Shown: piece by piece, positions 35,705 to 47,470 of the stretch
Position numbering within the stretch: position 1 is the stretch's first letter
How the letters are laid out: every line of letters begins with the position of its first letter
Assembly (NCBI GenBank): GCA_022605405.1
Contig: JABYQQ010000013.1
Coordinates: 1,426,001-1,490,000, forward strand
From: Earliella scabrosa
Lineage: Eukaryota > Basidiomycota > Agaricomycetes > Polyporales > Polyporaceae
Reading direction: 5' to 3'
DNA: 64,000 nt
Translations under genes and position numbers: made by a program
The notes under the pieces: generated by a model
Databases searched by the model: none
Seen by the model: only the letters and a program-made list of their open reading frames with translations
Told to the model about the DNA's origin: nothing

Positions 35705-38481
35705 ATGGCACCTGAAGAGGTCTCCTCCCGCGTCTTTGACTACGTCATTGTTGGTGGTGGCACAGCCGGTCTGGTGGTAGCTGCTCGGTATGTGTTTACT
35801 CGCACCTCAATCGTTAAGATGTGCTGACAATCCAACTATCACAGGCTATCGGAGGATCCCTCCGTGACCGTAGGCGTCATCGAAGCTGGCGAATGGCACC
35901 CCGATGCGCCCGGAATCAACATCCCTGGTATGTGCCACAGGCTTGCTGGACCGATACGGCGTCTGATTGCATGGTAGGTATGATGGGCAGCGTGATCGGC
36001 AACCCCCAGTTCGACTGGGCGTTCATGACCGTGCCCCAAAGACATGCAAACAACCGCCCCATCTTCCAGCCACGGTGGGTATACTTTTCATGGACAAGTT
36101 GGCGTGGCTGAAAGCGCGTTTCCAGCGGCAAGGGCCTTGGTGGCTCATCTTTGGTGCGTCCGACTTGTCGAACCAGACGAACGCAACCACGCTTACAGAA
36201 TTGTCGTGTCGTTGCTAGATCAACGCCTTTGGCTGGAACCGGTAAGCTGAGCATCTTGGGAACCGTTCGAATCACATACTGAAGGCTCCTCAGTGCCTCC
36301 GCACGTGAGTACGATGGTGAGTGAACAGTCAATACGTCGCCGCCAACGGACCAGCGACTCACGGCCGGTTTCAGCCCTTGAGGCTCTCGGGAACAAGGGG
36401 TGGAACTGGCAAGAGTTTTTGAAGTACTTCAAGAAGGTACGTCCAGCCCACGTGCTAGTCTGTTCAACAGCCCCCGACGTCCTTGGCCGATAGGCCGAGA
36501 CCACCCTGCCGCCTTCAGATCTCGGACCAGAGCACAAGCTCGAGAAGCCCAGTTCGGAGTGGCATGGCGAGTCTGGCCCCGTGGTGAAGGGCTATCCCAC
36601 ACGTTTTGTTGGCCACCACACTCCCTTCACTCAAGCGTTCGAGGAGATCGGTATACCCAGGAACCCAGACTCGGCAAGTTGTCTGCAATCTGAGTTGTCT
36701 CGTTGCTAACTGGGAGATAATTGCAGTCCAGCGGCAACAACATTGGATCTGCCACGGTTATCTGCTCGATCGACGCCAGGACTGCGACTCGTTGTCACTC
36801 GGGGATTGTACGTTCTTAGCACCCCTTTCTTTCAGTCCCACTGACGCTGGTTCAGGCGTACTATGCACCCAACGCAGCCAGGAAGAACCTCGTCGTGCTG
36901 ACGAAGTCGCATGCTGCCCGGATCGTCTTCAGTCCCGGTTCTAGCCCACTGACCGCGACCGGCGTGGAATTCCTCCATGAGGGGAAAACCTATGTTGCTC
37001 AAGCCCGAAAGGAGGTTATCCTTTCCGCAGGTAGGACATACCACACTGTTCATACGTCGAGAACGCCAGACGTTGACGTGAGCTTAGGCGCCTTCCAGAC
37101 CCCTCAAGTCCTCGAGTTGTCAGGTACGCAACCGTTAACTGACACGCTTGTGCGAATGAACTACTCACAGTCCCGGTAGGAATCGGGAAGAAGGAGGTCC
37201 TATCGCAGCATGGTATCGAGACCCTCGTCGATCTCCCTGGTGTAGGAGAGAACCTGCGTGAGTGGTCACTACTCGTGATGTTGAGGTCGCGCGCTTATGG
37301 ACTCTTGATCAGAGGTGAATTGGCTTAATCGAGGCTGTACGTGAAATTTATGACTAATTATCAATAGGACCACCCCTTCGTCACCACTTCGCACGAAATG
37401 AACGACGAGTACGAAAGTATCGACCTCATTGCGCAAGATCCCCAGCTGGCTGCCAAGCAGTTTGAGTTATAGTACGTGCTCGTGCTATGAAGCCCCCTTA
37501 GCTAGTCCCTGATAATCCCAAAGTGCAGCCAAGCAAGGAGTCCTGTCCACGACGCCGGCGGCGTTGTGCGCTTTCATCCCGCCTAAGACAATTGCGACAG
37601 AAGAACGGCTGCAGCAATGGAAGGAGAAGGCGGCGCAGTCGGTGCAGAACGCGCCGCCGGGCCTGAAGAAGCAGTTGGAGCTGCAGCTGCAGTGGCTTCT
37701 CGATCCCTCCTCCGCAGTGGCAGAGTACGTGCCGGCTATTCCTTCGTCCGCACGTGGACACTCATATTTGTGTAGGCTCGCCCCCTTCGCTGGGTTTTAC
37801 CCCGGCTCAGGGATCACGCCCACGCCCAAGGTGCACTACTCGTCCATGATCTGCTGCATCTCCCACCCCTTCTCCCGCGGCTCTGTGCACATCGCCTCTG
37901 CAGACCCGACGGCTCCGCCGGCCATCGATGCCAGTCAGTCGTCTCCCACTTACCGCTACGAACATACGAGCTAACACGCACTCTCCCAGATTTCTTCGCG
38001 AACCCCCTCGATCTCGACATCTTGCTCGCGGTGCTCAAGACTGGGCTGAAGTTGTACGAGACGGCCCCGGTCCGCGGCTCTGTCGTGCGCCAGTTCTGCC
38101 CCACCCCGGAGCAGAGCGCGTCCGACGAGGCGCTCATCGAGTACATCAAGAACCACTGCAGCTGCCTCTACCACCCGCTCGGGTCCGCGTCCATGCTTCC
38201 CCGCGAGGACGGCGGCGTCGTCGACCCTACCCTCAAGGTGTACGGCACTGCGAACGTGCGCGTTGTGAGTGTCTTCTTCGTTATGTCTACCGCGCGAGGT
38301 GCTAACGGCTTTGGTGCCTCTAGGTTGATGCCTCCATCTTGCCGATCGTGAGTATACTCGTTCATCCTCGTCCTCGCGATAGATCCTGACTTCGTGTTCG
38401 CAGCAAATCGCGGCGCACACGCAGGCTACCGTCTACGCGCTCGCGGAGAAGGGCGCTGACATTATCAAGCAGAACCAATGA
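35705..38481 (+). CDS. GMC oxidoreductase 4, no signal peptide
   Basis: Close paralogue of GMC 3. The start at 35705 gives MAPEEVSSRVFDYVIV then the FAD motif GGGTAGLVVAAR, with no leader. It continues VTVGVIEAGEW and GNPQFDWAFMTVPQRHANNR. The first signature is GKGLGGSSLINAFGWNR, where paralogues have SSGLN. Then come NKGWNWQEFLKYFKK, VICSIDARTATR, AYYAPNAARKNLVVLTKSHA, AFQTPQVLELSG and VDLPGVGENL. The catalytic histidines are in LYHPLGSASMLPREDGG and AAHTQATVYALAEKGAD. The protein ends KQNQ at 38481. One intron (36674-36726) begins GC instead of GT; the homologous intron in GMC 3 begins GT. The reading frame is otherwise intact, about 600 residues. It is head to head with DUF6534 C. Probably intracellular, substrate unknown. 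Confidence 0.9.
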
Positions 38482-39075
38482 AGTGAGCGCGGTCTTGGTA
38501 TGGGAAATCTTACTAGAGGAGGACAGATGTACAATATCGTTTCAATGGTACGACCGAGCCCTGAACTGGCCGGAGTTGCGCGCGATCACTTTCCAATGCC
38601 CGCCACCACTGACTCCGTGTACATCCCCACCATGAGACATGAGCTCGATGTCCTCGGGTTTCACGGTACAGTACGCGCATGCACCTGCGAACTCGGTAGT
38701 ACTTGATGGTTCGGCGGCTTCCGCGCCCATGTCCGATACCCGGCATTGCTCTGGTCCATTTTCCACGTCCAAACTTGATGTCTAGGTCTGCTATGCTTGA
38801 AACAAGCGCCCTCTGCGAGATGTCCGGTGGCGCTGGTGTGCTATACATACTCATCGAAGCCAGGTCGAAGCCCGACCGTGTCGGGCTCAGGAGACGTCGA
38901 CGATTGATTAATATTGATTGCCCCTCCCTCCGTGTCGCAATGCTCATGTTCATCCTGTTGCCACTCTCTTGCACAGCCCATCCATATCCAACTGGAGAGT
39001 GTAGTAATATGTATCTTAAACCCAACTTGGAACGGCGACTAGTCCATAACACAACGCTCCGTTCCACTCACACAT
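38482..39075 (+). other. Convergent intergenic region, no gene recognised
   Basis: This lies between the 3' ends of GMC 4 and DUF6534 D. The open frames here are shadows or extensions of neighbouring genes. Confidence 0.4.
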
Positions 39076-40784
39076 CTAAATACCAAGGCCTGATTAACTC
39101 GCGACTACACCAGAACCAGCGCCGCTCACTCACCGTGAATCGCCGTCTTCTGCATATAGTCGGACGCGTGGTACCGGTCTGCGCTCGAGAGGTCCTTCAG
39201 GTCGTATGCCTGCGCGCCGCCGGGCGCGCCGCGCAGGACGGGCGGGGGGTCAATTGTGGTCTCGACCTGGCTGTGCGCCGAGATCCATATGCGCGCGCCC
39301 CCAGTCCCGGCACCGCTGCCGCTGCCGCTCAGGCCGCTGGTCGTCTGAACGGCGCCTCTGAGCGAGCGCAGCTGCGTGCGGTTGTTGAACGTCATCATGA
39401 GCGAGTTGCTGTACAGCTTGCTCAGGACGAGCGCACTGATGCCGTTTCACGGTGCCACGGTGGAGCCGCGCGTGCGCGTTCGAGCACCGATGTGCGATTC
39501 GATCGCGGAGCGCAGCGGACATCCGAGGGTTGTGTGGGGTTTGTGGCGTTTTCGCGGGTTAGGTTGCGCGCGCGCAGATGTTGGGGACGGGGATACGACG
39601 GGTGTGGGGAAGTGGGTCAGGAGCGGCGAGAGGCCGAGAACAGCGGAGACACTTACGGTCCCAGGTGGGCGTTGTTGTGCTTGTAGACGAGGAAGAGGAT
39701 CAGCTCGATGCACGCGATCGACGCCGTCGCCGCGCCGGTCTCGATGCTCAGGCGCATGAGGCGTGAGAGCATCGCGTCCGTCGCCAGACCTTGCTTCCCT
39801 CTCGAGAGCTGCGTGGACACACAAAGTGAGCTTCTGGCAGATCGGGGCGAGGAGAAATGCGCATACATAGTACAGCATGCAGACTGCGATGATCACGTCG
39901 CACGCGAAGCTACCGCCGAGCCAGATCGTGGTGGGCGTCGTCGTCCGCTCTTGGACTTCGGCTCCGGGAACTTTGAGGACGTGGACCATGATCCCGACTG
40001 CCATCGCGCTGGAACCCTGCATGATGGCGACCTACGTGCGTTCGCGGTGTACGATGTATGATGAGTTCAAGGGATCAAACGGACTGCAAATATGAGCTAC
40101 GCACCGTGCTGACAAACAGAGCGAGGATGGCCGATTTGCTGAGCAAGTATATCCGCCATGCGTAGAAGCACTGGACGGAAGACGAGACTGGAGGAAGAGG
40201 GTGCGGTGAGGTGAGAAGGAACCTTAGGGAGGAGAGGGAAAACATACTAATGCCTCCTAGGACAGGCAGATCGAGCCAAAGCAGTTGTATGCTCTGCAAC
40301 TCTAATGGGTCACCCCAACCCGCACCAAGGATTTTGTATGCGTCGTGCGTTGTCAGAGCAATCTGAAGGCATTCGACGACGAACAGGCCGTATACTGCGG
40401 CGGTGTGTGAGTGAAATGCCATATACACATAGCGCGAGCGGAGAGACTCAACCATAAGCCTTGATGTATTTGTTATCGTGAGGGAATGAGAGGTAATAAA
40501 TATCTGCGATTGGAGAATCGGCATCGTCGCGAGTTGTAATCGAGAGAGGCATCTACTTACAGACTTGTGTCACGAGCATCCCAAACAAGCCATAATTGAA
40601 GAGGTGACCGAACAGCTACACGGGTTTGGTCGTCATTGGAGAGAGACCTTTCATACCGTGGATGTTTCTCACCTGAGGCGCAGTGCTGTAGAGAAGACAT
40701 GTTGAATACTAGACACTTTGCCTACATGGGAGCTACAACTCACTATTGAGCCACGCCGCCGGGGATTGGTGGAAGAGCAGACAT
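39076..40784 (-). CDS. DUF6534 multi-span membrane protein D
   Basis: Paralogue closest to A. Exon 1 from 40784 encodes MSALPPIPGGVAQ; the 13-base micro-exon (40673-40685) encodes YTAPQ; then LFGHLFNYGLFGMLVTQV. Downstream are VYGLFVVECLQIALTTHDAY, GAGWGDPLELQSIQLLWLD, FYAWRIYLLSKS, VGIMVHVLKVPGAEVQERTT, LGGSFACDVIIAVCMLYYLS, TDAMLSRLMRLSIETGAATA, LSKLYSNSLMMTFNNR and a Gly/Ser-rich tail with QVETTIDPPPV, close to QVETTVDPTPI in A. The terminal exon (39076-39089) gives GLGI-stop through a phase-1 intron; unspliced, the frame would stop at 39126. A TATA-like element lies about 80 bp upstream. Function unknown. Confidence 0.85.
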
Positions 40785-40862
40785 CAGGAGAACCACCGGG
40801 GTCGGATGAGGTCCAAAGACTGACGTGCGAGCGGAGGTCACCAGGCCAAAGCTTATCTGCAA

Positions 40863-40868
40863 TATATA
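40863..40868 (-). promoter_or_regulatory. TATA-like element of DUF6534 gene D
   Basis: TATATA on the minus strand, about 80 bp before the start at 40784. Confidence 0.4.
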
Positions 40869-42879
40869 CCTGGAGAAGACCCTGGGGCAAGACAGCAATC
40901 AGTTGGACTAATATTGGGAGGCGAATCTGATGGCCGCGGAGCGATGAATCATGAAGGCAATGCATCCGCACGAACACGAAGATCTTGCGTTTTAAGGGTT
41001 CGGCGTCCATATACGGTTCAATCTGCGCTCCCCTCACCGCAGCAGACCGAGCGTCATCGGAGGGCTGCTATTTGCGGCGGAGTTCGGACCAGTGGAAGGA
41101 CAACATAAGTACACAAGGTTTTGTGACATGGGAAACGGAACATCCCACACGCCACACTCCACCGCAAGACGCGTAGGTCGCCACGTTGAGGTGGCGGAGT
41201 CCGGATGACAGAGAGACGAGGAGGTGGTCGTCAAGTGGTGGAATGGTCGGCGTGGAAAGTCTGCACTATCAATTAGAGACGAGTTCTGCGATGGCATCTC
41301 TTGTCGCGCAAATTGACTGACCTGCAGTGGGGGATGATACCGATTGAATTCGGGGTGCAGTAAGGGGCGGACCGGCGGGCGACATTTGGCCAGTGCCCAC
41401 CCTAGGCCCACCGGCATGTCGTGGAAAGCATGCGAGTGGACTGATGTCTGCCGGACAGAATGGAAGGTCTTGTATTCCAACGGCTCTCGGCCCTCTGGGC
41501 CTCCGAGTCCGAACTCTAATGCCATCCGCTGGAGAAAGTCCGACTTGTACGGGCGAAGCGCGGATACCGAGCCCCCACTGCCAGCTGAGCGTCGCATGTG
41601 GCCTTGTGATCGTATGCGTGGCGTGCAGCGTGGGCCTAGTACTCGAGAAGAGTTTGAGCCAAAAGCCGCTCGGTCCGAGTGGTTCACCAGCAAGATTGGG
41701 CGCTTCGTGCACCGCTTTTGAGAGCCTCGCCCACGCGACCGTGACCGTGACTGTCATCGTGACTCCCGTGGTCCGACTCCGTCGACGTCTTCCCGCACCA
41801 GGCAAGGTCAACCCACCATGCAGCTTCTAACCCACACTCAGCTTCTCCATCATAGAACCAGATGGTGGCGAGCACGCCGCGGCAGCGATGATAGCACCTT
41901 GTCCCTAATGCTCTCACCTTCGATACTCTCCCATTGCAGGGCCCGAGTCTATGCTGCCCGCGGCCATGACTATATTGTTGTCAGTGACGGCACTCCTGAT
42001 CGAGCGAGTACTTACTCGCTGCTCGGCGGTCAGTTGCCATCCTTGGCCAGCGCATAATGTGAACTCACTCAGTTCTCCAAGTTATCTGACCTCCGTGAAT
42101 GTCGGTGCGCTAGGTACCGACGACGCCACCATCGAGGGGGGCCAAATATGCTTGGGACAGTCTTGCTCGAACGCTGTCCCCGAACGGTCCGAGTCATTCT
42201 GACGGTCTCGTGATGCTAGCCTCCAGGAACATTCGGCAAACCGGCGTCAGACTCGGCATTCATGTCAGTCTGTTGAGAACCGCTGAACTGTCCATCTCGG
42301 TGAGTAGTTATCTTGACAGCTTCAGCGCCGCATCACGGCGCATGCAGGGCGAAAGATCCTCGCCGCTCGTCACCGGGTTTCATATGTGTCCGCGTGTGCG
42401 CCCGGGTGCGCAGAGGTTCCCATGATTGTATTTCCTTGGTGGGCGCAACAGCACGGTGAGAGGACCGGAAGAGTCTTAGGATCTCATCGCTGAAGGTTAC
42501 GGGAGCAAATCGAGACTGGCAAGGCAGCCCTCAGTCCTTCGATATGTCTCGTGGGGAAGAACCGGGGCGACTAGGCGTACTTTCGCGTTCTCCCTCTGCG
42601 GATATTCAAGCTTCAAGCACGAAGTTCCCCTAGAGCTGGATCACGACGCTAAGAGGCATGGCGATTCGGGACCCCCGAAGACTCGCCTCAATCCGGTTGG
42701 AGGAGACGAAGGTTCCTTGGACCCCGGGTGTCGAAGACAATGTCATCCAGGACCCTCTGTTTTGCAGTATCCCGCCTCATGTATAGCCTCTGCTCGTGCT
42801 GTCCCAACGTCGGATAATCCAATTGTTCCTACCAGCCCAATTGCCCATTTCACTGCTGCAACTTGGTCGAAGTACCTCA
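40869..42879 (+). other. Long stretch without a secure gene
   Basis: Overlapping open frames of up to 219 codons occur on both strands (for example 41034-41693 minus), but none resembles a known family. No introns or conserved motifs support them. A short GTGACC/GTGACT-type repeat is present near 41735-41765. Confidence 0.35.
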
Positions 42880-43138
42880 TCAAAGACGAGAAGAACGCGG
42901 GTCGGCCGCTATCCGCGAAGCGCGTTCTGTTCGCCCAAGGTCGCGCCTTCAAGTTGGTAACCGTTCCTGCCTGCACCGCGCTGTCTGCGCTCGACCACCT
43001 GCAGACGCGGGCGCCCCGCTTGTGAATCTCGTCGTCCGTAACGACCTTGCGACTCGCCGCCCACAAACAGTAGTGGGTGATCCGAAATAACATGATACGT
43101 CTGGGTTCCACTGGTGCGACGCTCGCTGCTGGTAATGA
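42880..43138 (+). pseudogene. Frameshifted remnant of a UbiA prenyltransferase gene
   Basis: Three stretches in two frames align with the intact UbiA protein at 13031-14065. KDEKNAGRPLSAKRV and LVTVPACTALSAL match its DAKNKADRPLPARRI and LTVPACWALSAL. NDLATRR near 43040 matches NELAAHKRH after a frame change. LGSTGATLAAGNE near 43100-43138 matches FAAFEAGATLVAGEE after a second frame change. Spacing between the blocks agrees with the intact gene to within about two codons. Both flanking Asp-rich motifs are missing, and I see no 5' or 3' exons. It is a partial, decayed copy about 29 kb from the intact gene. Confidence 0.6.
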
Positions 43139-44817
43139 GTTCTGCCTAGCGCGGCAGTCGCGAAGCCTACCCAGTACTGATGCTACGGTTATATTTTTTC
43201 TCCCCCTTCTTCCGCGAAGGTCACTGCGCCAAAGCTCCGCACCCGCTCTATTTTTGGTACGTTAGCAATATGCATCATATGTCTGAATCGTCTGATACTG
43301 CGCCTTCTGTGGTCGAGCGACCTATCAGCGCTGTGACATATCGACCTCATCATCCTGCGAGGTGTTCGTGCTCCTGGCGACATGCCATTGGGTGGACTTC
43401 CCAAGTTGCGTAGTACTGCGATGAATCGATTGCAGATGCCATAAACCCGAGATTATTGTGGCTACCGATCTCAGGAGGAGCTCTCACATACAGACTTTAC
43501 CGCCGTGTGGGAGATCATTGAGTCCTCTGAGCTTTGACCGCCACGTTCAAGATAAGGACCACAGTAACGAGTCGAGCACATACGCAGCCTGCAGGCTTCT
43601 GAGCCTGAGATTGACAACGTCAATCAACATGACAAGGTTCCGTCACCAGCCATAATCATGATCCCTATGAACCCGTGACTCCGATATGCCGACAGATGAT
43701 GGAGCTCCATGTTCGCAGCCGGCAGGCGTTCCGTAACGCCTGTATCTCCGATCTCGGCTTTCGCCGATGGAGCATTACTGACTTGTACCAATACTTACCG
43801 TGACTTAGTACTAGTAGACCACTGAACAGAGGTCAGGTTAGTATGAAACTCTAGTCTAGGGTTGCCCCGATGCACAACCAATCTTGCGTACTCAGTGACA
43901 GCAAGTCACCTTACCGATTCCCCCCAGCGGGCCGTATTGCATCCTTTGAGCGTAGGAATCCCGGGAGGTTCTTTCTAATCAGGCTCTCCGCGGAACCAAG
44001 GGACGTCTTGAGACCGTCTAGAAGTCCCAGCTTGATCGGGCTTCTCATTTTCCGTGAGACGGAACATGACATGACTGTCCGAAAACGCACCGTGGCGGCG
44101 AGCCTGCCAGTGAGCACAATGAGCAGAACAACAGTGGTGCAGAGATGGGTGATCAGAATCAGATTCATTCATCTCTTATGATGTTCACCAAGTCATGACA
44201 CACCTTCACAAGCTTGTGGAGGATCTAGTGGGACCAGGCGGTCCGCGGAGCGACGGTGCTGAGCACTGAGCAGAGTCGCGACGGAAGTGTAGAATGCCGA
44301 GCGGCAAGAGATGCGGAGCTTGAAAGCTTGAACTGCGATTGAGCGCTTGCCGTACTAGCCACAATTGATGCTGCCAGAATGCTGCCACATCGTAAACAGC
44401 AGACTACCTTCGCCGCCGATGGTACATCACAGTTCTATCATACTCGCGACATCAGAGCAGGAGTTCGTTACCACGAAGCTCGCCGCTGATACGACAGAGC
44501 CATCCCACGCCCAGCCACAATGGAGCAGGAACCAAGACCAGGTGAGACCGAGAGCGAAGCGTTACGGTATTCTGTGAGCTTCCTTCCCATACGGAAGCAA
44601 TCAGGAGATGTTTTGCGCTCTAGACTAGGGGGCAAGTGACTGGAAGTAAGGCTGGAGGTATTCTGGACTGGACCGTCACCGTCTAGCACCCCGCTAGCTA
44701 CTACTCGCCTCCAGGTATATCCCCATCTCCCTCATCTTCTCCCTTCTCCCGGCTGACCATTATTAGTGCTAGGGATCCGGTCCTTACCCCGACTTACCAC
44801 CGTTGCGTAAGCTCGCC
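43139..44817 (+). other. Stretch without a recognised gene, upstream of aldehyde dehydrogenase 1
   Basis: Only short overlapping open frames without domain resemblance. A TATA-like GTATATCC at about 44715-44722 lies about 100 bp before the aldehyde dehydrogenase start, next to a CT-rich tract. Confidence 0.35.
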
Positions 44818-47259
44818 ATGTCAAACCTGGTCTATACTCCCCTAGACGAAATTCCAAAGGTCTGTCATCCAATCATGCCACAAAGGATACTATGACAGAC
44901 GTCGTATGTCCTCATTGCAGGTCCACGCCCGTGCTCTCCAGGCGTTCCTCGATGGGAAACTCAGGTCCATCCCGTACCGGAAGGCCCAGATCGCACAGCT
45001 TGGGTACATGATCAAGGACAACGAGCAACGATTTCTTGACGCTTTCATGCAAGATCTCGGTCGACCTGTCCTCGAGTCGAAGCTGTGGGTATATTCTACT
45101 CACGTCGACCACGGTAATCTAACATTCAGCCAGGTCCGAGCTGCTGTGCCTGTATCAAGAAGTCCGGACTGCTTATGATTCTGTCGAGAAGTGGACAGCG
45201 CACTACCGGCCAGTATTCGACCTCAACTCTTGGGCCATGAGCCCGAAGATCCGTCCAGAGGCCAAGGGTGTTGTCCTAGTTATCGCACCCTTCAATGCCC
45301 CCATGTTCTTGCTCTTAGCTCCTCTGGTACGTCATAGGGTCATGGCTGCCCCTCCCGACTGTCTTAGGCCATTCATAGGTCGGAGCTATCGCAGGAGGGA
45401 ATGCTGCGGTCTTGAAGCCTTCCGAGCTGGCTCCCGCTGTCAGCTCGCTGATTGCGGAACTTCTTCCCAAGTATCTTGACAATGACATGTTCCACGTTGT
45501 GAATGGGGACGTCTCTGTCGCGACGAGAGCGTTAGAGCTCAAATGGGACCATAGTACGTATCATGCCATTGTCATGTGCCTGTCTTCCCCTGATCCCTCA
45601 AGGAAGTTCTGTACACAGGTCAGCAATGATGCCTCTACGAGCCGTTATGCGTCTAAGATTCCTCGCAGGCCATGTTCGCGTGGGACGAATCATTGCTATG
45701 GCAGCTGCTAAATACCTCACGCCCGTGACGCTCGAGGTGAGAGTATCGTCTCGTTGATGTGCTCCGGACCTCATACGTCTCTACAGCTAGGAGGTACCTA
45801 TATATGACGATCGGGCGAGCCCCGAGTCACTCACGATGTTGATTAGGCAAGAACCCTGTCGTCGTCGATCCAAGGGCTGACCAAACGCTGGCTGCGCGGC
45901 GAGTTCTATGGGGTCGCATGTCCAACGCTGGTCAGGCACGTACACTAGCTCAGCGGCTCGAGTGGAATGTCATTGACAAACCCCTTGTTAGCTCTGCATC
46001 TCTCCTGAATATGTCCTGGTTACGGCGGAGAATCGGGATGCGTTCATTGAGGCGCTGAAAGAAGTGTGAGTAAACGGAGTGCAATCAGATCCTCTAGTAT
46101 GCCCTCTGACGAGTATGTTGCAGCCACCACACGTTCTATCCAGAAGGTCCCAGGAACTCAGCCTCTTACGGACGTCTTCGTAGTGCTGTTGCCGCGCAAC
46201 GAATCAAAGACATGCTAGAATCGACACAAGGGACCATCGTGATTGGTGGAGAGTGCGATGTCGAGAACCGCTACGTCGCTCCGACAGTGGTCGTGGACGT
46301 GCCGGATGACGATCGTTTGGTAACAGAGTAAGTGCATATATGCCAGAGCATCGTACCTCGTCTCATATCCATCGTTAGGGAGATCTTTGGCCCTGTTCTC
46401 CTCATTGTTACTGTGAAGGGCGTAGACGAAGCAATCAAATTCATCAATGCAAGGTATGTCGTCCCTTAAGTTCACTTGTACCAACGTCTCACGTCTACAC
46501 AGGGAACATCCGCTAGCGATCTACGTCTTTTCTCCAGACAAGGCGTATCAGGAGAAGGGTACGCTTACTCTCCGCACCCATCATGACCAATAGACTGACA
46601 GAAGGCGTGCAGTGTTTAGCAACACTCAGAGTGGCGCAGCTGTTGCCAACGATGTATGCATACATCCGAGTGGTACGTTGCGGACCGTGATCACGGAGGA
46701 GGCAAGACCTAACGAGATGTGTACGGCACCTTCAGTCCCCGGTCTTCCTCTTGGAGGCGTTGGCGCGAGTGGATGTACGTCTCGATCCGCGCTACAGTCG
46801 TGACGGTTTGAGCTGATTCGTCCCGCTCACAACAGATGGGTACACAACCGGTAAGGATATGTTCGACCAGTTCACGCACAAGCGACCGTCGCTCGACAAC
46901 CCGAGCTGGTGGGTGGTCTTCCTCTTCACTCTCGACCTGGAGCTGTTCCTTCACGCTGACACGCGTCACAGGTCTGATACGATCGGGTTCAAGTGCAGGT
47001 ACCCGCCGTACACTAGCAAGGTCTGTGATGTTTCCTCTCACAATAGCTCACCAGTCGAATGACACCCCCATGCATCCAGACGACAAAGGCAGTGGAGGCT
47101 CTCGCACCGTCGCTGCCGCCGCGCCCACAGGATGGTGGAAAGACTGGAGTGACTACCTACGGTGCATCTACATGTGCGATGTGGCTTTCAGTTGTGCTCG
47201 TTGGTGCTTGTGCTGCGTCGATAGTGCTCACTCGTTCGAATGGCTTGAAACTGCTGTAA
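44818..47259 (+). CDS. Fatty-aldehyde-type aldehyde dehydrogenase 1, C-terminal membrane anchor
   Basis: NAD(P)-dependent aldehyde dehydrogenase of the class-3/fatty aldehyde (Hfd1-like) group, oxidising an aldehyde to a carboxylic acid. The start at 44818 gives MSNLVYTPLDEIPK. The next exons carry RKAQIAQLGYMIKDNEQRF, WAMSPKIRPEAKGVVLVIAP, GAIAGGNAAVLKPSELAP and HVRVGRIIAMAAAKYLTPVT. The general-base glutamate lies in ELGGKNPVVVDPRAD. The catalytic cysteine is in GQLCISPEY, followed by EIFGPVLLI and GLPLGGVGASG. The last exon adds a Pro-rich linker and a hydrophobic segment, MWLSVVLVGACAASIVLT, before a short basic tail ending at 47259, a likely tail anchor. Two coding micro-exons occur: 12 bases (45607-45618) and 7 bases (45787-45793). 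The intron at 45936-45991 begins GC. Close paralogue of the gene at 55685-58124. Confidence 0.9.
45607..45618 (+). other. 12-base coding micro-exon of aldehyde dehydrogenase 1
   Basis: TTCTGTACACAG flanked by AG and GT. Together with neighbouring exon bases it encodes I-L-Y-T-G and joins WDH to HVRVGRI. The equivalent exon in the paralogue is 57314-57325. Confidence 0.75.
45787..45793 (+). other. 7-base coding micro-exon of aldehyde dehydrogenase 1
   Basis: CTAGGAG flanked by AG and GT. It supplies Leu-Gly and the first base of the next Gly codon in the catalytic ELGGK motif. Without it the motif is lost and the frame shifts. The paralogue has CTCGGAG at 57135-57141. Confidence 0.78.
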
Positions 47260-47470
47260 ATCTGACTTGTATCACACACGTAGTACTGGGATAACTTACC
47301 GATTCAATATCGTTGATGCGAGTAAGTGCTACTACCAAGCACACGGGGACTGTGCCGCTCCTCCTCCTCCTCCTTCTCCTCCGGACTTCGGCCCGGCGCC
47401 GTAGCTTGCGCGTCTGTTCAAGCTGCACTGTACTCCCACCATTGCAGAGTAGAGTTCTCGACCAACCACG

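Noticed and set aside
41034..41693. Minus-strand open frame of 219 codons
   Set aside because: It overlaps equally long open frames in other frames and strands, and no motif or membrane or secretory pattern supports it.
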